The notes under the pieces are model-generated. The model was not told the DNA's origin. It ran no database searches and worked only from the letters and a program-made list of their open reading frames with translations. The position numbers and the translations under genes are program-made. DNA of 64,000 nucleotides from Paludisphaera soli (GTDB taxonomy: Bacteria; Planctomycetota; Planctomycetia; Isosphaerales; Isosphaeraceae), in the NCBI RefSeq assembly GCF_011064595.1, contig NZ_JAALJI010000001.1, forward strand, positions 310,001 to 374,000, written 5' to 3'. Of this stretch, positions 27,301 to 35,805 are shown one piece after another; the first letter of the stretch is position 1; every line of letters begins with the position of its first letter.

Positions 27301-30300
27301 TCGGCGGCTCGACGACCTGCTCGGCGAGTCTCCGGGCGAGGACCTGACGCTCGCCGAGGCCTTCATGCGCTGGGACGCCTCGCCCGAGCCGCTGCTCGTG
27401 GATCGCTCGGCCCTGGCCGCGGAAGGGATGGGGCCTCGATCGCGATTCGCCCCGATCCCCCCCGACCCCGGGAGGGCGGCGGTATCCCTGTCGGGCCTCC
27501 AGGCCCGAGGGCTGACGCTGGTCGTGGTGGACGACGCTCTGGTCGTGACCTCGCGCCGCGCCGCAGGCTCGCCCTCGGGTCCGCCGACGTGGCGCTCGGC
27601 CGTGGCGGAGGCGGTCCTTTGGGGATCGGACGCGACCGACCGCTTCCAGTCGGCCGCGCGTTGGCGAGGCGAGCCGACGGCCGCCGAGTCGTCATCGGTC
27701 GTACCGATCGACGGCCGGGATCGGGCCCCGGGCTGGTCGACCTGGAGGTTGACCGCGAGCGCCTGGCCACCCGCCGACGCCTGGGTCTCGACGGCGGACG
27801 CCGGCACGCGCGCCCTGACGGGGTGGGCCGCCGCGCTCGTGGTGCTGGCCGTCGGGCTCCGCCGCGCCGTCTCGCCGCGCCGCGGCCTGATCGCCCCCCT
27901 GCTGCTCATGATCGCCTCGGTTGCCCTGCACGACTGGTGGGCGGCGGTCCCCGCCCCGCTGACCGCCGGGGTCTTCGTCGGGGCCTTCGTGACGCTGCTC
28001 ATCCGCCTGGGCCGGCTCCTGCGCTCGACGTTCCGGGAACGCCGGGGCGCGACCGGCCCGTCGCGTCGCGGCGGGACGGCCCTGCTCCGACGTCGCGGGT
28101 TCCGCGCGGCCGCCTGGGCCCTCGCGGCCGCCGGGCTCTCTCGGGCCTCCGCCGATCCGGCACCGGGCGAGGTCGCCCCGATCGTCGCCCTGCTCCCCTA
28201 CGACGGGGAGTTCGATCCCGCCGCGGCCCCTTCGCTGGTGATCCTCCGCCAGGCCGACCACGAACGCCTCCGCGGCTGGTCCGAGGCCCCGCCGCCCCCG
28301 GCCGAGGAGCGCGCCGCGATCGTCATGGCCGAGCATCGGATCGCCCGCGCGGCCGAGCCCGACCTGACCGTGGAGAGCACCTACACTGTGCGCGTCGACG
28401 ACGGACCGGCCACGGCGTTCGAGTTCCCCGTCGGCGGCGCCCGCGACCTGGCCGCGACGCTGGCAGAGGATCCTGTGCCCGTGATCGTCAAGCCGGGGGG
28501 CGAGGTCGCGGCGGTCGTCCTGCCCGGAGGCCGAACCAGTCGGCTTCGGATCCGACGCTCCGTCACGCCGGACCGCGACGGCTCCCTAGATACGATCGAC
28601 CTGAAGATCAACCGTTCGCCGTCCGCACGCCTGACGCTTGATCAGCCCCCGGGGGCCCGGCCGGTTCAGCAACTGGCGGCTCGGGGCCGCGTGGTCGCCA
28701 AAGGGGACCAGACGATCGAGGCGGTCCTCGGGCCCGTGGACCGGATCGGCGTCTCCTGGACCTCGGCCGAGCCGGAGGTCGGCCAGCCCTCGGCGACCGT
28801 CGAGAGCCTGATGCTCTGGGACCTGGACCCGGCGGGCGAGCGAGTCCGCGCCCGGCTGACCTACCGCACCCGGCGGCGGACCTCGACGATCCGGATCGCC
28901 CTGGAGCCCGGCCTGGTGCCGCGATCAGTCCAGATCCCGGGGCTGGTCGACGCGTCGTGGGCGGGGACGGACCAGAACCCCGAGTGGATCGCCCGGGTGG
29001 ATCCCCCTCTGCCGGATCGGACGACCGTGTTCCTGGACTTCTGGCGTCCCTTGCGCACCGACGCCGCCGCCGGGATCGAAGGGCCGACGGCCCGGCGCTT
29101 CCCGCGCCTCGAACCCCTGGGCGTGGACCGCGAGGCGGGACTCCTGGCCGTCCGACGGCCGGGGCACTGGACGGGCCGGCTCGAACCGCCAAGGGACGCC
29201 GAGCCTGTGGGCGACGAGAGCTTCGTCCGGTCGTGGGGGGCCCTGCCCGACGACGTCCTGACCTTCGCCGGGACCGTCCGATTCAAGCCCCAGGACGTCG
29301 TCGAGTTCCGGACCGGGCCGACTCCCACGCGATGGCGGCGCAGGCCGGCGGTCCAGCTCCAGATCGAGGCCGGGCGGGTCGACTGCCGCTACGAGGTCGA
29401 GATGTCGGAGATTTCGGGCCTCCTCGATCGCGCGGAGCTGGCCCTGCCGGCCGAGCTGCTCGTGCTGGATGTCGAGTCGCCCGGCATGACCGACTGGAGC
29501 CGACCGCCGGGCGAGCCCCTCCGCGTCCGTTTCGACCGGATCGATCTGAAGTCCCGGCGCACGATCACGGTGCGTGGCAGGATCCCGGTGTCGCAGCTCG
29601 GGCCCGGACCCGGCCCGCGACAGCACCGAATCCGGCTCCCGTGGGTCGACCCCTCGGAAGGGCGAGACGCGGCGGGGACGCTGGAGGTCCTCTCGCGAGG
29701 GGGCGTCGACCTGCCAACCACGCCCGGGGGAGCGACGCTCGTGTCGTCCGAACCCTCGGACTCCGGCGATTCGCGGATCCGGCAGACCTATCGAATCGAC
29801 GACCCGGGCCGCGTGGGCGAGCTGCGATGGGCCCCCCGGCCCCCGCGCACGAACGTGGTGGTCGGGAGCCAGGCGACAATCCATCCCGACTCGGCCGAGT
29901 GGGTCGCCGTGCTCCGCTACGAGGTCGCGGGGGGGCCGCTGGACGCGATCCATCTGAAGGTGCCCGCCGCCTGGGCGGGGGACGACGCGCGAATACGGCT
30001 CGCGGGGCGGGACCACCAGCTCACGACCGAGTCTCGAGACGGCTGGACGTTCTGGACCATCACCCCCGATCGGCCGATCTGGGGGTCCCAGCGGCTGGTC
30101 CTGAGGTCCCGCTCGCCGATCGCCTCGGGCCAGGAGATGGCCTTCCCGCAGGTCGTCCCGCTGGGGCAAGGGCTGGTCGACACGTCGATCGCGTTGGTGT
30201 TCGCCACGGAGTCGGTGCCGACGACGGCCGGATCGGCCGGGCTCCGGCAGATCTCCTACGCAGGGCGATTCCAGGACGAGGAGTTCGGGGGCGCGACCGG

Positions 30301-31516
30301 CCTGGCCGCGCGGGCCTATCACGTCGAGGTCGAGAGCGATAAATGGTCGCTCGTCGTCCAGGCCCCGCCGGGCGAGGACGTGGGGGCGGACGCCGACGGT
30401 TCGTTCGCGAGGGTGCGCGACGCGGACGTCGCCTGCGTGCTGGCGGCCGACGGCTCGATGCTCGGCTCGGCCTCGTATCGGACCGAGCCGCGATCGGGCC
30501 AGTTCCTCATCATCGCGCCGCCGGGGCGCGGGCGGCTGCTCCGGGCCGCGGTGGACGGCGCGGCGGTCACGCCTCTCCTGGACCGGGAGTCTCGGTGGAC
30601 GGTCCCGCTGGGCGACCAGACCGCCAGGGTCGTCAGCCTGACCTGGGCCGTGGACCGCCCCGCCGCCGGCGCGGGAGGGGGGGCCCTGGCCCTCGACCTG
30701 CCCCGGGTGGGGGACGGCCGCACCCCGACCCTGCTCAGCGTCCACGTCCCGGCGGAGGCGACCCTCAAGGCCTCCTCGGTGGGCCTGACGCCGATCGCGC
30801 CGGAACGTCTCCAGCTGGATCGGGCCGACCGCGCGGCCCGGCGGGCCTTCGACCTGATCGCGGCGATGGATCGCGGGTCGGGTCGCGACCGGGGCCTGCT
30901 GGTTTCGCTCCTCATCGAGCACGAGTCGGCCCTGCGCGGTGCCGAGCGTGTACTGGCGGCGGCCTCCAAGGGCGCGGACCGGGCGCGTCGAGACCGCGCG
31001 GCTCGCGACCTGGAGGTGGTCAAGGCGTCGCGCCTCCAGGTCGTCGAGGCGCTTCGCTCGACCGGCCTGGACGAGCCGGTCGCCGCCGCATGGTCCTACC
31101 TCGGACTTCGCGGGAAGGGCCCGGACGTGGCCCCGAGCGGCGCGGGCGTACCCGAGCAGGTCGACCGCGAGCGGGTGCGTCGGCTGGGGCGGCCGGCCTA
31201 CTTCGCCGGGCCGGCGCCGGGGCTGACCGACCCGCCGATGCGCCTGGAGGTCGAAGGCGATCGCGCGCCGGAGTACGTCGCGGTCAGCGAGGGCCGCGCG
31301 CGCTCGCTGCTCCTTCTGGCCCTGCTGATGGGCCTGGGTCTGGCGGGATTGACCTCGGCCGGCCAGGCCGGGGCGCAGAGCCTGATCGCCGCCGCGACGC
31401 TCTCGCTGGCGGCGGTCGCGGGGGGGCCGCTGGCGCTCTCGGCCGGCGCCGCCGCCCTGGCGTGGGGTTGGCTGACGCGAGGGCCCGCCCCGCGCGAGGC
31501 GGGGTCGGGCTTCTGA
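24386..31516 (+). CDS. Very large exported protein, apparent fusion of two giant-protein units
   Basis: At 2376 residues this is the largest gene of the window. It starts with a signal-like LKWLLATLAIAPSFGAG; CGGAG lies eight bases before the ATG. Residues 30-1140 are beta-rich, with an STN-like segment near 975-1058 (LTLAEAFMRWDASPEPLLVD, later LTLVVVDDALVVTSRR). Membrane helices occur at about 1145-1215. A second signal-like segment (RAAAWALAAAGLSRASA, near 1237-1253) is followed by another beta-rich stretch of about 1050 residues and terminal helices at about 2307-2365. The layout signal, beta body, helices therefore occurs twice, like the preceding gene. No internal stop or frameshift is visible. 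Function unknown. Confidence 0.75.
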   Translation: MKAPRSRLSLLKWLLATLAIAPSFGAGPVDGEPPAVIRVRIPSSQVGSQFPADTPLKVLTAEEFDGLLRTIEARGRDRERGGPRLVRARHHARFSPGVLVGRSELVSASPPGPSTVSIEPWSPAILKGPESAATVAASTVGKTLLRLEPATDPAVPGETTTVLEWELRARPDSRGRIFALSLPGDETTSLTLDVPEGWEPSGAAARREGPSPGDGPGRETWRFHGRVGGLDLRLTNLAEARASGNPARIWVGGPTRIDLNAAERLATRPVNWTTDWTYQADEPGDGSFAVELDPGLELLSVEGPDVREFRAEPGAPGKVVVTMTATGHQASSVRFRGHARVPAEGPWIVPGIRPLAPLSWTGGSTTVVLDERHVVRECREREGRRVPPPPGEAANAAATVLVFDSSSPGPVAELTFRPAGVEPIYGVRGRIALRPSSIRFECEVSGLGLPGSVPEHELAISPGWAVDRVELAGVEEAVPWSRTVLPDGSTRLRVLAPASDAAPGGRTLVVGAVAPAAEAEADAPARLMLPRLRPTRGRIAEEVWVASIEGGVQLQPGAVKGIAWIDAAQAPGLLPPASPATADLRPVLAWRWTADDAEAPVEVRRADPSPRGWVQLKARLEDDGRRVAVSGSITIAGAGAGASAVRAWIGEPAGGLSAWTFTDAATGARLAPTILAEPDRRRLGFPAGGVALELTAEPSLRGRAAVRFSAALPWDGRGTIPLPCLAGVDAPRGVVVIETPEKVRTRIDGEGLSRIEPSLAEALAPGPEASAPVPAGAGWNTQALTYSSASCRLDLATEPLTPAPTPGLIREARLKTRAFRDGRSANRLWMLVAADQTQALSFRQPAGAVLASARVDGRAVDPIRSGGRMTIPLPPGTGDGTRAVVLDYRIESAGPPGDGLLRPAAPEIDLPCLSFSWDLSLPPGELFGEAGPGFVVDAAEPRPVWPFGALGVSRWRWPGERPATRAPREDALRRLDDLLGESPGEDLTLAEAFMRWDASPEPLLVDRSALAAEGMGPRSRFAPIPPDPGRAAVSLSGLQARGLTLVVVDDALVVTSRRAAGSPSGPPTWRSAVAEAVLWGSDATDRFQSAARWRGEPTAAESSSVVPIDGRDRAPGWSTWRLTASAWPPADAWVSTADAGTRALTGWAAALVVLAVGLRRAVSPRRGLIAPLLLMIASVALHDWWAAVPAPLTAGVFVGAFVTLLIRLGRLLRSTFRERRGATGPSRRGGTALLRRRGFRAAAWALAAAGLSRASADPAPGEVAPIVALLPYDGEFDPAAAPSLVILRQADHERLRGWSEAPPPPAEERAAIVMAEHRIARAAEPDLTVESTYTVRVDDGPATAFEFPVGGARDLAATLAEDPVPVIVKPGGEVAAVVLPGGRTSRLRIRRSVTPDRDGSLDTIDLKINRSPSARLTLDQPPGARPVQQLAARGRVVAKGDQTIEAVLGPVDRIGVSWTSAEPEVGQPSATVESLMLWDLDPAGERVRARLTYRTRRRTSTIRIALEPGLVPRSVQIPGLVDASWAGTDQNPEWIARVDPPLPDRTTVFLDFWRPLRTDAAAGIEGPTARRFPRLEPLGVDREAGLLAVRRPGHWTGRLEPPRDAEPVGDESFVRSWGALPDDVLTFAGTVRFKPQDVVEFRTGPTPTRWRRRPAVQLQIEAGRVDCRYEVEMSEISGLLDRAELALPAELLVLDVESPGMTDWSRPPGEPLRVRFDRIDLKSRRTITVRGRIPVSQLGPGPGPRQHRIRLPWVDPSEGRDAAGTLEVLSRGGVDLPTTPGGATLVSSEPSDSGDSRIRQTYRIDDPGRVGELRWAPRPPRTNVVVGSQATIHPDSAEWVAVLRYEVAGGPLDAIHLKVPAAWAGDDARIRLAGRDHQLTTESRDGWTFWTITPDRPIWGSQRLVLRSRSPIASGQEMAFPQVVPLGQGLVDTSIALVFATESVPTTAGSAGLRQISYAGRFQDEEFGGATGLAARAYHVEVESDKWSLVVQAPPGEDVGADADGSFARVRDADVACVLAADGSMLGSASYRTEPRSGQFLIIAPPGRGRLLRAAVDGAAVTPLLDRESRWTVPLGDQTARVVSLTWAVDRPAAGAGGGALALDLPRVGDGRTPTLLSVHVPAEATLKASSVGLTPIAPERLQLDRADRAARRAFDLIAAMDRGSGRDRGLLVSLLIEHESALRGAERVLAAASKGADRARRDRAARDLEVVKASRLQVVEALRSTGLDEPVAAAWSYLGLRGKGPDVAPSGAGVPEQVDRERVRRLGRPAYFAGPAPGLTDPPMRLEVEGDRAPEYVAVSEGRARSLLLLALLMGLGLAGLTSAGQAGAQSLIAAATLSLAAVAGGPLALSAGAAALAWGWLTRGPAPREAGSGF

Positions 31517-31546
31517 CGCGCGGCGAGGCCGGACGAGTCCCCGGGT

Positions 31547-32833
31547 TCAGCCCACCAGCTCGGCGATCGGGGTGCCGCCGTCGACGACCTTCATCGGCCG
31601 GCCCCGCGGCGAGGTGTACTGGGTGTCCAGGCCGATGCCCATCGTCTTGGTCATCGTGGCGACCAGATCCATGACGCCGATCGGCCGGTCGGAGACGTCC
31701 ACGCCGTCCTTGTCGGTCGAGCCGACGACCTGGCCGGACTTCATGCCGCCCCCACCCATAACGACCGACCAGCTCCGGGGCCAATGGTCGCGGCCGGCGT
31801 TCTGGTTGATCCGGGGCGTGCGCCCGAACTCTCCCATCCAGACGATCATCGTCGTGTCCAGCAGTCCCCGGCTCGCCAGGTCGGCCGTCAGGGCGCCCAT
31901 GCCCTGGTCCAGCTCGGGGAGGAGGCGGTTCGAGAGGGCGTCGAAGTTGTCGGCGTGGGTGTCCCAGCCCCCCATCGCGACCTCGACGTACGTCACCCCC
32001 TGCTCGACCAGCCGTCGGGCCAGCAGGCAGCCCGACCCGAACGAGTGCTTGCCGTAGGCCTCGCGGACCGCCGGGGACTCGGAGTCGAGCTTGAAGATGT
32101 CCTTGTACTTGGAGTTCATCATCCGGATCGTCTTCGCGTAGACCGCCTTGTGGTCGACGGCCGGCGCCGCCCCGCGCTGCTTGATGAACTCGTTCTCGAC
32201 GCGGCTGAGGAGCTGGAGCCGGCGGTCGAGCCGCATCTCGTCCACGTCGGCCGGCGGCGCGAGGTTGGCGATCGGCGCGTTGGGGTTCTGGACCATGAAG
32301 GGAGTGTACGACATCCCCAGGAAGCCCGCCCCCTGGCCGGGGGTGTTGATCGAGACGCAATGGGGGAGGTCGAAGTCGTCGAGCCGGCCGCCGATCTCGA
32401 AGGCCGCCGTCGAGCCCCATCCGGGGTGGACGACGGTCGGGTTGGGGACGTATCCCGTGTGCATCAGGTACGTCCCGCGCTCGTGGTTGCCCTCCTTGGA
32501 GTCGAGCGAGCGGAGGACGTTGAGGTGGTGCATCTGCTTGGCGGTGTTGGGCATGTGCTCGCTGATCATCACGCCGGGGGCGGACGTCGCGATCGGCCTG
32601 AACGGCCCGCCGTTCTTCTCGCTGTCGGGCTTGAGGTCCCAGATGTCGAGGTGGCTGGGGCCGCCCGACATCCAGAGCACGATGCAGCTGCGATGGGCCT
32701 TCTTCGCCGCCGCGGCGTTCGCGCGGAGACTGGAGAAGAACTGCGCCGCCGGGATCCCGAGCGCCGTCGCGGCGAGGTGGCCCAGGAAGTGCCGGCGGTG
32801 CATCCCGCGCGGGGTGACGAGAGGGGGCGTCAT
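31547..32833 (-). CDS. Tat-exported DUF1501 protein
   Basis: The 428-residue protein has a twin-arginine signal (RRHFLGHLAATALG) and the DUF1501 signature regions: CIVLWMSGGPSHLDIWDLKP, EVAMGGWDTHADNF and MGEFGRTPRINQNAGRDHWP. DUF1501 belongs to the alkaline-phosphatase/sulfatase-like superfamily; planctomycete members are nearly always paired with a DUF1549/DUF1553 protein, as here, and are thought to act together in the periplasm. Chemistry is not established. AAGGAG sits ten bases before the ATG at 32833. A gap of 34 bases separates it from the partner gene upstream, so the two form an operon. Confidence 0.93.
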   Translation of the reverse strand: MTPPLVTPRGMHRRHFLGHLAATALGIPAAQFFSSLRANAAAAKKAHRSCIVLWMSGGPSHLDIWDLKPDSEKNGGPFRPIATSAPGVMISEHMPNTAKQMHHLNVLRSLDSKEGNHERGTYLMHTGYVPNPTVVHPGWGSTAAFEIGGRLDDFDLPHCVSINTPGQGAGFLGMSYTPFMVQNPNAPIANLAPPADVDEMRLDRRLQLLSRVENEFIKQRGAAPAVDHKAVYAKTIRMMNSKYKDIFKLDSESPAVREAYGKHSFGSGCLLARRLVEQGVTYVEVAMGGWDTHADNFDALSNRLLPELDQGMGALTADLASRGLLDTTMIVWMGEFGRTPRINQNAGRDHWPRSWSVVMGGGGMKSGQVVGSTDKDGVDVSDRPIGVMDLVATMTKTMGIGLDTQYTSPRGRPMKVVDGGTPIAELVG

Positions 32834-32867
32834 GAGCTTCGGCTCCTTGGGGACGTCCGCGTCGGGG

Positions 32868-34535
32868 TCAATGGATCAGGATGAACTCGTTGGAGTTCAA
32901 GAGGGCCCAGAAGAGGTCCTGCAGGTACGGCAGGGCGTCGGGGTACGACTCCAGATACCGCACGGAAGCGTTCCGCTCGGAGGCGGTCGGGAAGCGGCTG
33001 AGCGCGGCCAGGTGGAGCTGATCCACCATGAACGAGGCCGGCGACCGCCGCTGGCGGCCGGCCTGATCCAGGGCGTCGGCCAGGAAGCTCCCCGGCTTGC
33101 CGGAGAGGGCGTCGCGCATGAGATCGCCGTTCATCATCATGAGCGACTGGGGGATGGTCCCCTGGAAGCTCGTCGCCTCGTCCCCCTCGTCGTTGCCGAA
33201 GGCGAACAGGAACTGCCGCATCCAGGCCTCGCGCTTGGCGTCGTCGCGGCCCGAGCCGGCCCGATGGGCGGCGGTGGCGGTCAGGAGCGAGTCGAAGAGC
33301 TGCTCCGGAGACATGGGGCGTAGGGCCATTGCGCTGAACAGGTCGTCCTCGGGGCGGGACTTGCCCGGCCGGAGGCTCGAAGCCTGGTACGCGGCCGACG
33401 AGGTGATCCAGCGGACCAGCTGCTTGACGTCGCAGCCCCCCTCCCGGAATTCCTCGGTCAGCTTGTCGAAGACCTCCGGGAGCGCGGGCTGGTTGTGCGG
33501 GCCGATGTCGTCGACCGGGTTGACGAACCCCCGCCCCAGGAAGTGGGCCCAGGTCCGGTTGACCATCGCGCGGGGGAGCAGGTCGCTCTCCGGGTCGGTG
33601 ATGAACTTCGCCAGCTCCACCCGGCGGACGACGCCGTCGGGCTTCTCGATCTTGCGGCCGTCGATGAACTTGGGGAAGGCCACGCCCATCATGCCGTTGC
33701 GGCGGTCGAAGCGGGCGAAGGCGTCGGTGGGGGCGTCGGACAGCTCCATGTGGTCGAACTTTTCGACACCGGCGGCGTCGACGGCCCGCTTCTCCTCGGC
33801 CTTCAGGCCCCGGAAGAACGCGTTGACACCCCAGAAATCGGCCTGCTTCCAGTCGTTCTGGGGGTGGTCGTGGCACTGGACGCACTGGAGCTGCTGGCCG
33901 AGGAACAGCCGGGTCGTCCGCGAGGTCAGCGGCACGGCCTCGGCCTCCAGGTGGGCCAGCGTGAAGTTGACCGCGCCGTTCTCCTTGTTCGAGCCGCTCG
34001 CGGTCACCAGGTCGTAGACGACCTCGTTCCAGGGGCGGCCGGCGGCGAACTGCTTGCGGAGCCAGGCCGTGAGGGCGTCTCGGTCGACGTTGCGCTCCTG
34101 GCGGCCCCGGCCGATGAGGAGGTTGGTCCACTCGGTCGCGAAGTTCTTGGGGAAGTCGACGTGGTCCAGCAGCGCGTCGACCAGTGCGGCCCGCTTGTCC
34201 GGCTCGCGGGAGGCGAGGAAGGCGCGGGCCTCGGCCACGGTCGGGATGCGGCCCAGGACGTCAAGGTAGGCCCGACGGAGGAACTCGTCGTCGCGGGCGA
34301 CCTGAGGCGGCTTGAGCCCGGCCTCCTTCCAGGCCTCCTGGAGCAGCGGGTCGAGGAAGTTCACGCTCCCCGGCGAGGCCCGCTCCGAGCCGGCGGACTT
34401 GGGGGCCGGCCGGTCGCCGGCCTCGGACCGGATCGCCGCCGAGGCCAGCATCAGGGCCGCGGCCGCCGTCGCGGCGACCGAGCGCCACGTCCCGAAGCCC
34501 CCCCGGGCGTCGGTCCTTCCATCACGCTTCGGCAT
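32868..34535 (-). CDS. DUF1549/DUF1553 domain protein
   Basis: The 555-residue exported protein has a signal-like hydrophobic stretch at residues 19-38. DUF1549 follows, with the typical DEFLRRAYLDVLGRIPTVAEA and the haem-like CVQCHDHPQNDW. DUF1553 comes next, with ELAKFITDPESDLLPRAMVN and AYQASSLRPGKSRPEDDLFS, and the protein ends in LLNSNEFILIH, a standard C-terminus of the family. The start at 34535 follows a GGGAG; the frame runs on for 62 unconserved codons upstream. The single CxxCH suggests redox or metal chemistry but this has not been proven for the family. It leads the operon with the DUF1501 gene. Confidence 0.93.
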   Translation of the reverse strand: MPKRDGRTDARGGFGTWRSVAATAAAALMLASAAIRSEAGDRPAPKSAGSERASPGSVNFLDPLLQEAWKEAGLKPPQVARDDEFLRRAYLDVLGRIPTVAEARAFLASREPDKRAALVDALLDHVDFPKNFATEWTNLLIGRGRQERNVDRDALTAWLRKQFAAGRPWNEVVYDLVTASGSNKENGAVNFTLAHLEAEAVPLTSRTTRLFLGQQLQCVQCHDHPQNDWKQADFWGVNAFFRGLKAEEKRAVDAAGVEKFDHMELSDAPTDAFARFDRRNGMMGVAFPKFIDGRKIEKPDGVVRRVELAKFITDPESDLLPRAMVNRTWAHFLGRGFVNPVDDIGPHNQPALPEVFDKLTEEFREGGCDVKQLVRWITSSAAYQASSLRPGKSRPEDDLFSAMALRPMSPEQLFDSLLTATAAHRAGSGRDDAKREAWMRQFLFAFGNDEGDEATSFQGTIPQSLMMMNGDLMRDALSGKPGSFLADALDQAGRQRRSPASFMVDQLHLAALSRFPTASERNASVRYLESYPDALPYLQDLFWALLNSNEFILIH

Positions 34536-34968
34536 GAAGGGCACTCCCACGTTGATGAGGCCGGGTTGGGCGAACGTGCGCCGGACGGGTCGACGGGCTC
34601 GCGGCGACGCGACCGGACGGGGTCGCCGCGTCATCTTTAACCTTATATTACGGCGGGAGCGGGCGGGACGTGACCCTCCTTGAAATAATTCGGCCGGCCC
34701 GGTCTGGGTTGATGGGTGCATGGGGTTGGAGAGGACGTCTCCGGCGGCGTTGCATCGCCGTTATCGCGGGCGCATAATGAACCCCTTCCGGCGGATCCGC
34801 GTAAGGATGCTTGACGATCGAGCATCCTCGGCGGTCGATCCGCGACCGGAGTCGTGAAGGGCGGTCCCCCCATCGACCGCCGGCCGCTTCCGGAGCGGCG
34901 AGGGCCCGCGTCCCGCGCGGGCCGGCCGTAATGAGTCTGTCACCAGGGCCTGGGAGGTACGCATCGGC
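34536..34968. other. Divergent intergenic region
   Basis: 433 bases between the DUF1549 gene (minus) and the ABC ATPase gene (plus). An A/T-rich island at about 34635-34695 includes TAATATAAGG on the minus strand, a plausible -10 for the DUF1549/DUF1501 operon. A plus-strand promoter candidate lies at 34750-34778. No gene is seen. Confidence 0.45.
34750..34778 (+). promoter_or_regulatory. Candidate promoter for the Gld-like ABC operon
   Basis: TTGCAT (34750-34755) and CATAAT (34773-34778) have a 17-base spacer. The -10 matches five of six positions, the -35 only three. The first gene starts 190 bases downstream. Confidence 0.3.
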
Positions 34969-35697
34969 ATGTCTACGCCGGTCATGATCGAAGCCGACGG
35001 GCTTTGCAAGCAATTTGGGTCGTTCCTGGCGGTGCGCGACGTGTCGTTCTCGATCCCGAAGGGCCAGGTGGTCGCCTTCCTCGGCCCCAACGGCGCCGGC
35101 AAGACGACCACCATGCGACTGCTCACGGGGTTCACCGCGCCCACCCACGGCTCGGCCCGGATCGCCGGGATCGACGTCCAGGAGGACCGCATCGCCGCGG
35201 CGGAACGCCTCGGCTACCTCCCGGAGAACGGCCCGCTCTACACCGACATGACCCCCCTGGGCCTGCTCCGGTTCTTCGGCTCGGCGCGCGGGCTCTCGGC
35301 CGCGAGGCTCCGCACCCGGCTCGACGAGGTCGTCGCCCAGTGCGCCCTGGAGGCCGTGGCCCACAAGCCGATCGCCAAGCTATCGAAGGGCTATCGCCAG
35401 CGCGTATCGATGGCCCAGGCGATCCTCCACGACCCCGAGGTCCTGATCCTCGACGAGCCGACCAGCGGCCTCGACCCGAACCAGATCAAGGGGGTCCGCT
35501 CCTTGATCCGCGAGCTGGGCCGGACCAAGACCGTGCTGGTCTCGACCCACATCCTCCAGGAGGTCGAGCCCATCGCCGGCCGCGTGCTGTTCATCCACGA
35601 CGGCAAGATCGTCTTCGACGGCTCGCCGGCCGACCTCGCGAAGCGCAACGGCTCGCTCGAGGAAGCCTTCTACAAGCTGACCGCCCAGCCGGTCTGA
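34969..35697 (+). CDS. ABC transporter ATP-binding protein, GldA-like
   Basis: The 242-residue ATPase has Walker A GPNGAGKTTT, signature LSKGYRQRVSMAQ, Walker B VLILDEPTSGLD and the switch His in VSTHILQEVE. It resembles GldA/CcmA-type ATPases that drive ABC-2 exporters. The next genes encode an ABC-2 permease fused to a GldG-like domain and a DUF4340 protein, the usual partners of such systems. In Bacteroidetes the related GldA-GldF-GldG complex is needed for gliding; in planctomycetes the substrate is unknown. GGGAGGT lies about eleven bases before the ATG. Confidence 0.92.
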   Translation: MSTPVMIEADGLCKQFGSFLAVRDVSFSIPKGQVVAFLGPNGAGKTTTMRLLTGFTAPTHGSARIAGIDVQEDRIAAAERLGYLPENGPLYTDMTPLGLLRFFGSARGLSAARLRTRLDEVVAQCALEAVAHKPIAKLSKGYRQRVSMAQAILHDPEVLILDEPTSGLDPNQIKGVRSLIRELGRTKTVLVSTHILQEVEPIAGRVLFIHDGKIVFDGSPADLAKRNGSLEEAFYKLTAQPV

Positions 35698-35805
35698 CCC
35701 GACGCCGACTTCGCACCGACATCCGCATGGAAGGCCCGGGGGGCCCGTCCCGCCCCCCGCCGCCCGTTTCCCGACCATTTGACGCCCCAATCGAGGAATC
35801 CCGCG

